64,000 nt of DNA, taken from the NCBI RefSeq assembly GCF_036697405.1, contig NZ_JBAHWA010000007.1:62001-126000 (forward strand), read 5' to 3'. Positions 34,159 to 42,642 of the stretch are shown piece by piece. Position 1 is the first letter of the stretch; each line of letters begins with the position of its first letter. The notes under the pieces were generated by a model that was not told the origin of the DNA, searched no databases, and worked only from the letters and a program-made list of their open reading frames with translations. The position numbers and the translations under genes are program-made. Origin of the DNA: Lysobacter sp036697405. GTDB taxonomy: Bacteria; Pseudomonadota; Gammaproteobacteria; Xanthomonadales; Xanthomonadaceae.

Positions 34159-34719
34159 TCAATAGCCGGTTACGTCGATGATCAGGATGCGACGCCCGAT
34201 GTCGGCAGGCTGCGCGAAGATGGTCACCATGTCGCCAACAATACGATTCAGGACGCCCTGCGTTGCGATGGCATATTCACGCCCAGCGGGCATCATGGTA
34301 TCGAAGGTACCCGTAGCAGTCGGGACGATGACTTCCGCGATTACTGGATGCTTTAACCGTGAATCAAACGTCAACTCGTTTGATGCGTTGAACACTTGAA
34401 TGCCATAGGTCGAACCACCGGGCGCTGCGGGCTTGTCGAACAAATAGTAGTGATAGTCCCCAGCACCAGGAGTCGATCCGCCAACAAGTAGCGTTGAAAC
34501 ACCGGCGCTGTACGTTCTTGCGTGCATGGATGACAGCACTTCTGACTGGCGATATGCCCATACCGGCAGTTGCGCGGTGCTGTTGCTTACATGAGCCAAG
34601 TAAGGCGGGCCACCGCCAAGCGGCGTAGCAATGCCTTTGGCGGCAAGTGCGATATTGAAATTGGTGTCGTCGATTAGCACGGTACCGTGTTCGTTGCTTA
34701 TCAGAATTCCTGCGGGCAT
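34159..34719 (-). CDS. Phage accessory protein with GIxVxN module (larger paralogue)
   Basis: A 186-residue protein starting MPAGILISNEHGTVLIDDTN. An internal segment YGIQVFNASNELTFDSRLK repeats the motif at the N-terminus of its neighbour. It is otherwise beta-rich with no signal peptide. Proteins with this module occur in phage structural regions and are of unknown function; I recall a domain-of-unknown-function family of this kind but cannot confirm it. It starts one base after the stop of the smaller paralogue. Confidence 0.75.
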   Translation of the reverse strand: MPAGILISNEHGTVLIDDTNFNIALAAKGIATPLGGGPPYLAHVSNSTAQLPVWAYRQSEVLSSMHARTYSAGVSTLLVGGSTPGAGDYHYYLFDKPAAPGGSTYGIQVFNASNELTFDSRLKHPVIAEVIVPTATGTFDTMMPAGREYAIATQGVLNRIVGDMVTIFAQPADIGRRILIIDVTGY

Positions 34720-34720
34720 G

Positions 34721-35005
34721 TCAAAAAACTCCAATTGAGAGATAGCTGTCCCGGCGACTATCTGTTGGCGTTCCTCCGAAGTCCCACGAAACCACGTCAC
34801 CACTTACGTTCACGGATGGCGAAACGCCTGTTGTCCCGGTCGGCAGAACATCGACCTGCGCCGTTCCTTGCGATGACAAGCCGGAGACATTGACGCTGCC
34901 GTTACTTGTGCCTGTGTATTGGATAGTCAGCATTCGATAGAGACGGTTTGACGTATCGAACTGCAACGTTCCGTCTTCATTGAACACTTGAATTCCAGAT
35001 GGCAT
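34721..35005 (-). CDS. Phage accessory protein with GIxVxN module (smaller paralogue)
   Basis: A 94-residue beta-rich protein, MPSGIQVFNEDGTLQFDTSN..., ending SRRDSYLSIGVF. It shares its N-terminal module with the next gene, with which it is translationally coupled. A very strong ribosome-binding site (GAAGGAGGAA) precedes it, suggesting abundant expression as for a structural or decoration protein. Function is unknown. Confidence 0.75.
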   Translation of the reverse strand: MPSGIQVFNEDGTLQFDTSNRLYRMLTIQYTGTSNGSVNVSGLSSQGTAQVDVLPTGTTGVSPSVNVSGDVVSWDFGGTPTDSRRDSYLSIGVF

Positions 35006-35250
35006 TGTTGATTCCTCCTTCATTGTTGAGATGTGCATTGGTCACGCCAGCGGGTAACAGGTAACAGGCCGCTTCTGCCAAACCTAAAAAGAAAAAAGAT
35101 ATGTATGGGTCATACCCTCAAACCTACTCAAACCTTATATTCCTTCTCTACTACCACCTATTTCTTCTTTTACCTGTTACCTACAAGAATTAAACAGCTA
35201 AAAACAAGGTGTTTTGGCAAGTAACAGGTAGTAGCAGGCTCTATCAGCTG
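35006..35250. other. AT-rich intergenic region with iterons; candidate replication origin
   Basis: An AT-rich stretch (35071-35220) is bordered by copies of a GTAACAGG motif: a tandem pair GGTAACAGGTAACAGG at 35053-35068, the inverse ACCTGTTACC at 35172-35181, GTAACAGGTAG at 35221-35231 and CTGTTACCC at 35248-35256. An inverted repeat GTATG-GGT-CATAC lies at 35103-35115. It directly follows the primase/helicase gene. Iterons around an AT-rich core beside the replication gene is the layout of known satellite origins; function here is inferred. Confidence 0.55.
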
Positions 35251-36897
35251 TTACCCGTTGACGCGTCCAACGTTCGTTGACGCCTCCAACGCAGCATGCG
35301 CCGACCTGTCGAGTTCAGCCCGCACTTCATCGTTGGTGAGTTCTACGCCGTTACAAACCCACACGCGGCAAGGCTCCCCGCTCCATTTGAGCTGTCCAGC
35401 CACGTTGCTGTAGCCCATCCGCGTGAACATGTGATGCAACGCCGTCGAGCGCGGCATGTCGAAGCTGTCGAAGCGTGAGCGGGCCTCTAGCAACCGGCCA
35501 AGGTGGGCGCTGGAGAACACGCGCGCCGTCACCCCGTGAGCCCCCTCAGCGATGATGGCCTTGGCTACGCTTTCGGCTTCATCCTCGCTGGAGGCCATCA
35601 TCCGCTGCTTCTCGGGCGTCATCATGGCGCTGCCGTTGATGTCAAAGCTGGCCGGGATATCCACGCCAAGCAGCCATTTACGCAGTTCACCCGCGCAGTT
35701 GTTCTTCGCCTGGTCGATGGCATCGGTGCGGGCCTTCCAACTGGCAGCATCCAGGCCACAGTAAGCGAGCATGCCGGCCATGTCCGCCCAGGGCGTATAG
35801 ATGACGAACCAGCGACGGTCGGTCGGCTCCAGCGGTAGCGCGTCGTTATGATTCGTGGTCGCGATATGGTTTGTGCAATTCCACGTCTGATACGGCTTTG
35901 CACCCTTTGGGTTCACGTCAACGATGTTGTTAGATATGAACTCTTTCATAGCGTTGTAAAGCTGGTGACGCACCTTGCCCGTGAGCATCACTTCTTCGAT
36001 GACATTCACAGCACCTCGCACCGCCCAATCTGTAAAGCCGCCGCTGTTGGCAATATTGCTGTTGCTTGTGGTGGACATGTTGCGGAATCCCATCGCAGCG
36101 CGAAGCACCGTCATTGCGAGGGTCTTACCATCGCCATGGATACCTTTGATGATGGGCGACCAGCGGACTTTCACGCCGGGCCGCTGCACGTTGTGTGCGA
36201 ACCAGTACAGCAGTTGACGGAATACGGCGTCGCGACGGCCGCACATGTCATACAACATTGCTTGAAACGCCATGATGCCGTCCCACCCCTGCGGGGTGTA
36301 CAGCACTGCGACGACCGGCAGGCTGCTGGGGCTATAGCTGTTGGCGTACTGTGCCCCGTCCCATTCGTAGATCGAGCCTTGATCCGGCCGATAGCCCACC
36401 TCATCGACCTTGGGCATACCCCAAAAGTGCAGGCACTGCTCGGCGGCATTCTCACGCCGGCCGGTATTGTTAACAGGCATTTTTTCGCCATAGATGGCCT
36501 GAAAACCGATCATGTCCATACTCTTGCCGTTGTCGGTGTTGTAGAACCGATTACCGTTGGCAACGAAACAGAACGGCCTAGCCCAATCCGGCAGCGCGTC
36601 GGGGTTTATCGCAACATCGGTGTGCGGCATCGCCGGCGGGAACAGCAGCGCGCGCAGCCTAGCGATGGGAATGTCGCTATCCCAGAACCTGAGTTTCTTC
36701 TGTATTGCTTTAACCACGCGCTCTTGCAGCGCGGGCACGATGCCGCGCAGTTGAATGGCAGGAATCACATTCTCATGTAGTTCCTGCTCATCGCCGCACG
36801 CCGCGATCCATTCGAGAAGTTCGCGCTGAGCGGTATACGATTCGTCGCTAATAATTGGCGCGCGCGTGACGGTAACAAGTGACTTGTTCAAGTTCAA
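35251..36897 (-). CDS. D5-like primase/helicase, replication protein of the element
   Basis: A 548-residue protein. The C-terminal half is a superfamily-3-like helicase: Walker A GIHGDGKT at 252-259, Walker B region GAVNVIEEVM, and the sensor segment HIATTNHNDALPLEPTDRRWFVIY. The N-terminal half (SGSIYEWDGAQYAN-like region) resembles the D5-N region of phage and satellite primases, but I see no clear catalytic primase motif. It probably unwinds DNA at the AT-rich origin just downstream. It fits replication modules of P4-like and PICI elements. Confidence 0.85.
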   Translation of the reverse strand: MNLNKSLVTVTRAPIISDESYTAQRELLEWIAACGDEQELHENVIPAIQLRGIVPALQERVVKAIQKKLRFWDSDIPIARLRALLFPPAMPHTDVAINPDALPDWARPFCFVANGNRFYNTDNGKSMDMIGFQAIYGEKMPVNNTGRRENAAEQCLHFWGMPKVDEVGYRPDQGSIYEWDGAQYANSYSPSSLPVVAVLYTPQGWDGIMAFQAMLYDMCGRRDAVFRQLLYWFAHNVQRPGVKVRWSPIIKGIHGDGKTLAMTVLRAAMGFRNMSTTSNSNIANSGGFTDWAVRGAVNVIEEVMLTGKVRHQLYNAMKEFISNNIVDVNPKGAKPYQTWNCTNHIATTNHNDALPLEPTDRRWFVIYTPWADMAGMLAYCGLDAASWKARTDAIDQAKNNCAGELRKWLLGVDIPASFDINGSAMMTPEKQRMMASSEDEAESVAKAIIAEGAHGVTARVFSSAHLGRLLEARSRFDSFDMPRSTALHHMFTRMGYSNVAGQLKWSGEPCRVWVCNGVELTNDEVRAELDRSAHAALEASTNVGRVNG

Positions 36898-36959
36898 CCT
36901 CTGTTTTTATCCGCGTGAAGGTGTCGCTCTGCCAAGGCGGACGCGGGTGCACGGAGGTG

Positions 36960-37229
36960 CTATTTCTTGGGCGAAACGTACATCGTCACCAGCGACCACA
37001 TGCCGTGGAAATGCTCGGCTCGTTCGTCGTACTCGTCGCACAAGGTGCCGTGGACGAACAGGGCGCGGGCTGCGGTCAACTCGCGCGGCTCATCGGCCAG
37101 CACTTCCGCCAGCACATCGAACCAATGCAGTGACGCGTTGTGCCAGCACGCGATGATGTCAGCGCGCGTGGCATGCGGATATTCCCGGCACAGGCTGTCA
37201 ATAACGCGGGGATCAGGCTGCGGGCGCAT
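36960..37229 (-). CDS. Small hypothetical protein of the element
   Basis: An 89-residue soluble protein, MRPQPDPRVIDSLCREYPHATRADIIACWHN..., ending TMYVSPKK. It is mainly helical and has conserved-looking aromatic pairs (WFDVLAEVL, HGMWSLV). No family is recognised. It overlaps the preceding gene by 17 bp and precedes the primase by 62 bp, so it belongs to the early operon. Confidence 0.65.
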   Translation of the reverse strand: MRPQPDPRVIDSLCREYPHATRADIIACWHNASLHWFDVLAEVLADEPRELTAARALFVHGTLCDEYDERAEHFHGMWSLVTMYVSPKK

Positions 37230-37467
37230 TGTCCACCCCCGGATAGAACGGCCTGCAAAGAGTGTCGATATTCCGCCGATAGATGCGCTTGTAATGATCG
37301 TTTGCCACAAGGCCATATAGCGCGAACAGTTGCGCGACGGCTTCGCGCTCGCGGGATGGCAATTTGTCTAGACGATCAGCGTAGGCAATACCACCTTCGA
37401 CCCACCGGCAAATATCAGCAGTGGATGCGCGAGGAACGATAATGCGGATGCGGCCATGGATATCCAT
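37213..37467 (-). CDS. Small hypothetical protein of the element
   Basis: An 84-residue protein, MDIHGRIRIIVPRASTADICRWVEGGIAYA..., with helical LPSREREAVAQLFALYGLV. No family is recognised. The start is fixed by GGGAGGT and by the one-base overlap (TGATG) with the upstream gene. Confidence 0.65.
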   Translation of the reverse strand: MDIHGRIRIIVPRASTADICRWVEGGIAYADRLDKLPSREREAVAQLFALYGLVANDHYKRIYRRNIDTLCRPFYPGVDNAPAA

Positions 37468-37745
37468 CAGTGGACCTCCCTGCCAGCCAACCATTCCTGA
37501 TAGATGCGCGCAGCTTCAGCATCGAAGCGCGCATACACCTCGGCGTCGCCGGACTCCATGCCCTCCAGGTACAGGACGAACATGACTCTGGCGGCGTCCG
37601 GCACCTCGTCAACTTCGGTCAACTTGAACATGCCAGTGATCTTCAGCACGATCTGACCGAGGAAAAACATGCGACGGTGCGACGCGGACGACCAATGGTC
37701 ATGCACGAAGTCCGCCATAGCCGGCATAAGAATGTTAGCCATCAT
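37467..37745 (-). CDS. Small hypothetical protein of the element
   Basis: A 92-residue protein beginning MMANILMPAMADFVHDHWSS and ending EWLAGREVH. A hydrophobic central stretch (RRMFFLGQIVLKITGMFKL) could be amphipathic or membrane-associated. Its start is 3 bp after the stop of the DNA-binding protein gene. Function is unknown. Confidence 0.65.
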   Translation of the reverse strand: MMANILMPAMADFVHDHWSSASHRRMFFLGQIVLKITGMFKLTEVDEVPDAARVMFVLYLEGMESGDAEVYARFDAEAARIYQEWLAGREVH

Positions 37746-37748
37746 GGC

Positions 37749-38027
37749 TTAAGCCCGCCGACGCTGGCGGGCGCGTTCGGCCTTCGCGCGTTCCGGCGTG
37801 CGCCGCTCGGCTAAGTCACGCGCCATGTACCGCACCGGACGGCCAGCATTGCTTTCAGACGCTAGGAACGCGCACCACTTCTGCGCAGCGGCAGGCGTGG
37901 CGAACCGCTTGCGACCTACCACAACGGTTTCAAGGTCGCCGCACGCGATAGCGCGATCCACGTTGGACAGGCTCTGCCCGGTGATCGCCGGCAGTTCAAG
38001 CCGGCCGTACATGAGTTTGCTAGTCAT
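37749..38027 (-). CDS. Excisionase-like DNA-binding protein
   Basis: A 92-residue basic protein. YGRLELPAITGQSLSNVDRAIACGDLETVVVGRKRFATPAAAQKWCAFL fits the MerR/excisionase-type winged helix: helix-turn-helix, then a glycine-basic wing (VVVGRKRF) and a final helix. The C-terminus is very basic (ERRTPERAKAERARQRRR). Such proteins in satellites control excision or activate the primase operon, as AlpA does. The role is inferred from fold and position. Confidence 0.6.
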   Translation of the reverse strand: MTSKLMYGRLELPAITGQSLSNVDRAIACGDLETVVVGRKRFATPAAAQKWCAFLASESNAGRPVRYMARDLAERRTPERAKAERARQRRRA

Positions 38028-38138
38028 CTTACTGCACCCTTGATTGATGCTGGCGACGACTCGCCAGTAGGTGCAGCTTGAAACGGAACAGTTCCAGCAG
38101 TAATCCTGGAAAGTTTGGAATATCGCGGGAGGGACCGG

Positions 38139-38618
38139 CTAGCCCTCTGTCACGCCAGCCATTTGCATTGCCACGACATAGATATCGCTCCGTGCGTTCT
38201 TGTGATTGTAGAACCAGTTTTCTGCGGTCGTTTTCTTCACACCGCACGTCTCGCCGGCAATTTCAAATATCTCAACACTAATTGGCACCTTCTGAACATG
38301 ATGAAGTCGTAAAACCTCGGCTATCACATAAATCGCGCTGGCTCTTTCCTTCCGCTCTGCATCCTGCCGCTTGCCCTTGGGACGTTCAACGCCGAATGCC
38401 TCATCTAGCGTCCTAACGTCATAGTTCTTGTATGCAGCAATTGCGCCAGTGACCGCACTTGCGAGCCATACGGGCATCGGCAGCGCTAATGTCGCAGCCG
38501 TGGATATAGCTTCAAGCAACGCGTCTCCGTTAATGATGATGTTGCCGGCTTTGTCGTGAGACTCGACGCGATCTCGCATCCGTTCCAGCATGTCCACGCG
38601 CAAGTTTTCAGTCGTCAT
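38139..38618 (-). CDS. Hypothetical protein coupled to the integrase
   Basis: A 159-residue protein. The middle (LALPMPVWLASAVTGAIAAYKNYDVRTLDEAFGV) contains a short hydrophobic helix. The C-terminus has a helix-turn-helix-like stretch (FEIAGETCGVKKTTAENWFYNHKNAR), suggesting DNA binding. It overlaps the integrase stop by 4 bp (ATGA), so the two are co-translated. It may be a regulator of integration or excision, but no family is recognised. Confidence 0.65.
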   Translation of the reverse strand: MTTENLRVDMLERMRDRVESHDKAGNIIINGDALLEAISTAATLALPMPVWLASAVTGAIAAYKNYDVRTLDEAFGVERPKGKRQDAERKERASAIYVIAEVLRLHHVQKVPISVEIFEIAGETCGVKKTTAENWFYNHKNARSDIYVVAMQMAGVTEG

Positions 38619-39856
38619 CTCTTCACCCCCAATTTGGCGACCGCATCGGCCAACTTGTCCGGCGCAAGGTGCGAGTAGCGCAGTGTCATCGCGATGTCCG
38701 CGTGCCCTAACAGTTCACGCACCGTGTTCAAGTCCACGCCAGCCATGACCAGCTTGGACGCAAAGTCGTGCCGCAAGTCGTGAAAACGGAAGTCTGTCAA
38801 CTTGGCACCCGTCCCCAGCCCGTCCCATGACTTGTTGACGTTCGTCAGCCGCCCACCACCAGCACTGGGAAACACCAGCCCTCCCGCGTCGCCCTGCTTT
38901 TTCCACCGTTTCAGCACGTCCACGGCTTCAGCATTCAACGGCACATGGCGGGCCTTACGGCTCTTGGCGTTGCCTGCCGTGACCGTCAATAGCTTGCCGG
39001 GCAAGTTCACGTCTGACCATGACAAGCCAAACAGTTCTCCACGCCGCAGGCCCGTGTTCCTGGCGACAAGCACCAGCGGCATAAGGTGATCCGTAAATCC
39101 ATCCTTCGGCCACTGCGGATGCCCGACGCTGCCGCGCGCTGCGTGCCAGGCGTTGTGCCGCTCCCGGCTAGCCCTACGCTCGGTCTCACGGGCTGCCAGC
39201 GCGTCACGTAGGCGCTTTTCCTCATCGGCGGTCAGATAACGCACGCGGCTGTTATCGGCTCCCTTGGCGCGCTTGACGGCCTTCAGCGGGTGATCCGACA
39301 AGAACCCCCATTCCACAGCGCGCGAGAACACGGACCGGATGCGGTCAAGGTCACGATTGACGGTGGCGGGCTTGCGCTTGGCTTTCAGCCGCTTGGCCTT
39401 GAATCGCTCAACGTCGAACGCGGACAGGCTGCGCAACTCCCGTTCGTACAGGTCGCCAAAGCAGGCTTTGAGTGCGTCAACGGTCGCCTGCCCGGCCTTT
39501 TGGTGAGCCTTGGCCCACGGGGCGTAGTGGTCAGCAACGAAGTCGCCCAGTGTGATCGGCTTTTCCGCTGCCGGCTTGTTGGCCTCAATGACCGCCACAG
39601 GCGCGCCGTGCTCGGCGACCTCCCCCAGTTCGCGGCGCGCAGCATCGCGAGCGCCTTCTAACGTCATCACGGGATACGTGCCAATGATTCGCTCTTGACC
39701 ACGCCCCCACGTCACCGCCCAGGTACGTTTGCCCGTGGCATTCACGCGCAGCAGCAGACCCGGCACGGTCGCATCCCGCAACCGGTACAGCTTGCCAGTG
39801 GTCTTGGCCGCCTCAACGGTCTTTCGTGTCAACGCTTCGCGCGTGATTCTCGCCAT
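38615..39856 (-). CDS. int: Tyrosine-recombinase integrase
   Basis: A 413-residue integrase of the P4/prophage CP4-57 type. An N-terminal DUF4102-like arm-binding region (LYRLRDATVPGLLLRV...GTYPVMTLEGARDAAR) is followed by a SAM-like core-binding domain (about 100-195) and the catalytic domain. Catalytic residues are Arg271 (NTGLRRGE), the HDLRH block 359-363, His385 (LLGHADI) and Tyr394 (RYSH). It lies next to attR and would mediate site-specific recombination into tRNA-Pro. Confidence 0.97.
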   Translation of the reverse strand: MARITREALTRKTVEAAKTTGKLYRLRDATVPGLLLRVNATGKRTWAVTWGRGQERIIGTYPVMTLEGARDAARRELGEVAEHGAPVAVIEANKPAAEKPITLGDFVADHYAPWAKAHQKAGQATVDALKACFGDLYERELRSLSAFDVERFKAKRLKAKRKPATVNRDLDRIRSVFSRAVEWGFLSDHPLKAVKRAKGADNSRVRYLTADEEKRLRDALAARETERRASRERHNAWHAARGSVGHPQWPKDGFTDHLMPLVLVARNTGLRRGELFGLSWSDVNLPGKLLTVTAGNAKSRKARHVPLNAEAVDVLKRWKKQGDAGGLVFPSAGGGRLTNVNKSWDGLGTGAKLTDFRFHDLRHDFASKLVMAGVDLNTVRELLGHADIAMTLRYSHLAPDKLADAVAKLGVKR

Positions 39857-39992
39857 GTCGATTCCCGTAGTTCACAGGACCATCCTGCAACCGTCCTGCA
39901 AAATACACCATAGCGCGACGCGTCGCAAAACGTCACGACCATATAAATCAATTACTTAATTAATATCCTATTGATCCACGACCCCTATAAAT

Positions 39993-40042
39993 TACGTTCG
40001 GGACGTAGAGGTCGCATGTTCGAATCCTGTCTCCCCGACCAA
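39993..40042 (+). other. attR of the integrated element
   Basis: This is a 50-bp copy of the tRNA-Pro 3' part with one mismatch to attL. It is preceded by an AT-rich stretch (39940-39990, with ATTACTTAATTAATAT) suited to arm-type integrase or IHF sites, and followed by a tRNA-type terminator at 40065-40089. Confidence 0.9.
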
Positions 40043-40514
40043 CTGAATCAAGCAGTTACGAACGAACCGGCCTCTCGCCGGTTTTTTTGTGCGCGCGGAA
40101 AACCTGCCCAACAGCGCAGCGGGACCGCAGCGCCTCCGCGCAAACGCCCTACTCCGCTTGGGACCGCCAAGATCAAACGCCGCTGGCGTCGCGAACCGCA
40201 CCTGCGGACCTCGATCCAGTGCATATCTCGCGATTCAGACGACCGCCGGCCTTGATCTCGGCCGCTTGCCTGTTCGTCGCCCTGTTGCTCCTCTCCCAAG
40301 CGGTGGCCGGATCCGTTGGGCGATGCACGGCCTCATCACCGGAAGCCAAAATGGCCATGGGTAGCTTGATGGGCTTGGTGATGCCGCTTACCGCCGTCAG
40401 ATGACGCCATGCGCCACGCCGCCGCGGGCCAAGTTACGCGAGTCCTCCGCGTCGCTTGCCCATAGCCACCGGTCGACGCCATCCACAAGCAAAAATGCCC
40501 GAATTAAGGCGTGA
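40043..40514. other. Intergenic region after attR; no gene recognised
   Basis: It contains the terminator AACCGGC-CTCTC-GCCGGTT plus T run at 40065-40089. A possible short remnant with a hydrophobic segment (LISAACLFVALLLLSQAVAG) is coded on the plus strand near 40250-40310, but has no start signal. I see no intact gene. Confidence 0.5.
40065..40089 (+). terminator. Original tRNA-Pro terminator, now after attR
   Basis: AACCGGC (40065-40071) pairs with GCCGGTT (40077-40083), followed by a T run. It closely resembles the terminator after attL. Confidence 0.85.
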
Positions 40515-41159
40515 TCACGGCTCCAAGAGCAGGTGCAGCATCTTACGGTGGGTCTCTTTGATGCGCTCCACTTCGCCGGTGGCGGCATCCCCGAAAGCTA
40601 ATTTAGCGACCGCCACGTACACCACCGGCGTCATGGCGAACTCGAAATGCTCGGTGAGCGGATTGGCTTTCATGCGCCCTGCCGCCACTTGTTCATTGAT
40701 GACGGCCTGTCGTTCCGCCCGCCCTTGCAGATTGGATTCATGCCACTTGGCCAACAGATCCGGAATGCGGTGCCCCTCCGAGATCAGCAGCCGCATGATC
40801 GCGAGTGCTTCGGGCGTAAGCCCTCCATAGATCACATCGATCAGGTTATCGACGAACTCAGCAACGCTTTGCGCATCTTGAATTTTCGCCCAGTTGTCCT
40901 GCGACTTCCCTACCGAGGACAAGGACTGAAGCAGGGTTTCGAAGATCTCGTCCTTGCTGGAGAAATGAGCGTAGACGTTGGCTTTTGAAATGCCTACGCG
41001 TTCGGCGATCTTGGAGATGCTGGTGGCAGCGAATCCCAAGGCGCTGAATTCGATCAGGGCGGCCTCCAAGATCTGCTTGCGGCGGACCTCGGGAGACAGT
41101 CGCGTCCTCTTCCCCTTGTGATCGGCGTCCTGCCCCGCCTTCGTACCTTTTTTCATCAT
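40515..41159 (-). CDS. TetR/AcrR-family transcriptional regulator
   Basis: About 214 residues. The helix-turn-helix domain is RRKQILEAALIEFSALGFAATSISKIAERVGISKANVYAHFSSKDEIFETLL; the C-terminal ligand-binding domain is TetR_C-like. ATG 41159 (MMKKGTK) follows CCAGGAAC. It is divergent from the MipA-like gene, with two GACCGATCGGTC-type palindromes between them, the expected operators. It probably represses the outer-membrane genes and itself. The ligand is unknown. Confidence 0.92.
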   Translation of the reverse strand: MMKKGTKAGQDADHKGKRTRLSPEVRRKQILEAALIEFSALGFAATSISKIAERVGISKANVYAHFSSKDEIFETLLQSLSSVGKSQDNWAKIQDAQSVAEFVDNLIDVIYGGLTPEALAIMRLLISEGHRIPDLLAKWHESNLQGRAERQAVINEQVAAGRMKANPLTEHFEFAMTPVVYVAVAKLAFGDAATGEVERIKETHRKMLHLLLEP

Positions 41160-41381
41160 CGCAATATTGTTCCTGGGGAAGACGCGCAACGCGCGTATCT
41201 ATCGCTGGCGATCCGCCGTTTCCGCGTTCGCCGGCCCTTCGAAGTTTAGACAGGCATCGGCCCCGATAGGCCGGCATGGCCGGCCGCGCCGCATCTGGGC
41301 CTCCGTCGGCGAACTTTCTTATGAATCTCAGCGGCTTGCCTTTCAGGCTGAACCACCGCTTACCGCCGCAAAATCACTAAC

Positions 41382-41427
41382 GACCGATCGGTCATTATAA
41401 CGTAAGATCGCTACCGTCCGATCGGTC
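41382..41427. promoter_or_regulatory. Twin palindromic operators between tetR and mipA-like genes
   Basis: GACCGATCGGTC (41382-41393, perfect 12-bp palindrome) and GTCCGATCGGTC (41416-41427, one base off) both continue into CATTA. Their centres are 34 bp apart. The sequence is of the kind bound by TetR-family dimers, and the position between divergent genes supports this. Confidence 0.75.
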
Positions 41428-41543
41428 ATTAGTGGAGACCGACGCGATTCGGGGCTCTCAGCCCATGTCACGACCGCCCTCCGAAACACAGGAGGTGATC
41501 GCGCATCCATTCCCTGACACCGTCAAACCAAGAGGATCCGCCC

Positions 41544-42332
41544 ATGGAGCACCGCAGCACCCGACCCGGCACCACCGCCTCTCTACTCGCCCTCGGCCTC
41601 ACGGCCGCGATGGCATCGTTCTCCTGCCAGGCGCAGAACAGCGAAGACGAGCCAGGCGACGAATCCCACTGGGGATTGGGTGTCGGCACCACCTTGCTGC
41701 AGCGGCCTCACCGCGACATAGACGATGAAGTGAAGGTCTTTCCCGTCGTGAGCTACGAGAATCGCTGGGTCAGCCTGGCCGGCTCTCGATTCGATCTCAA
41801 GGTCAATGAAAGCGAGCGGCTCTCGTTCCGTGCGAGGGCGCGCTACAGCTTGGATGGCTACGAGTCGGGCGACTCGGAGTTTCTGCGCGGCATGCAAGAT
41901 CGCGACGACAGCGTCTGGCTTGGCGGTGCGCTGGTGTGGCGCTTGCCTGCGGCCGAACTGTCGGCGGAGTACCTCGCCGACGCGATGGGGAACAGCAAGG
42001 GATCGCGCGCGCATGTTCAAGCCGAACACCGCTTCGGCTTCGGGCGCTTTGGCCTGACTCCCCGCATAGCGGCCGAATGGGTCGACAAGAAATACGTCGC
42101 CTACTACTACGGCGTGCAGCCAGACGAAGCCACGCTGGTTCGTCCCGCTTATGCAGGAAAATCTACGATCAACGTCGAGGGTGGCGTTCGCGCCGACTAC
42201 ACGTTCGGGCTCAAGCACACCGTATTCCTGGACATCGGCGTGACCGGGTACGGCAGCGCCATCAAGGATAGCCCGATCGTCGATGGTTCCAACCAGAGCC
42301 GAACGTCGCTCGGCTACGTCTATCGGTTCTGA
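41544..42332 (+). CDS. MipA/OmpV-family outer-membrane protein
   Basis: A 262-residue outer-membrane beta-barrel with a signal peptide ending CQAQ. Strands are visible from WGLGVGTTLLQRPHRDIDDEVKVFPVVSYENRWVSLAGSRFDLKV onward, and the C-terminus ends in YRF as expected for Bam-dependent insertion. MipA-like proteins scaffold murein enzymes or respond to stress and antibiotics. The TetR gene is divergent and the MlaA gene follows, so the module may adjust the envelope to some compound. Confidence 0.88.
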   Translation: MEHRSTRPGTTASLLALGLTAAMASFSCQAQNSEDEPGDESHWGLGVGTTLLQRPHRDIDDEVKVFPVVSYENRWVSLAGSRFDLKVNESERLSFRARARYSLDGYESGDSEFLRGMQDRDDSVWLGGALVWRLPAAELSAEYLADAMGNSKGSRAHVQAEHRFGFGRFGLTPRIAAEWVDKKYVAYYYGVQPDEATLVRPAYAGKSTINVEGGVRADYTFGLKHTVFLDIGVTGYGSAIKDSPIVDGSNQSRTSLGYVYRF

Positions 42333-42508
42333 CGGCCGAATTGCCGTTTGCGTGCAACGCCTATCTCTCCGCCCCATCCCCTGAACCTAGGACACCCATC
42401 GTGCAGCCTCGACGACCAAGGAAGACGCAATTGTCGCCGAGGCTGCCAGGACGAGACTTGTCGGACCTGCTGCCCGATCTTCCTCCACGGAGAAGAAAAG
42501 CATGCGCA

Positions 42509-42607
42509 ATGCCTCTTCGCTTCAGCCTTCTCCTGGTCGGCGCGGCGACGCTCGCTTTGCTGGTCGCTTCTTCGATCCTGCTACTGATGGCGGCCTCCTT
42601 TCCTTGA
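42509..42607 (+). CDS. Possible 32-residue membrane peptide
   Basis: MPLRFSLLLVGAATLALLVASSILLLMAASFP is almost entirely one TM helix. It lies between the MipA-like and MlaA genes. The ribosome-binding site GGAGAAG is better spaced for an overlapping ATG at 42502, whose frame is not membrane-like, so the assignment is uncertain. Confidence 0.3.
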   Translation: MPLRFSLLLVGAATLALLVASSILLLMAASFP

Positions 42608-42642
42608 ATCGACATCTCCGACCTGTGCTACTGGAGCACTAG

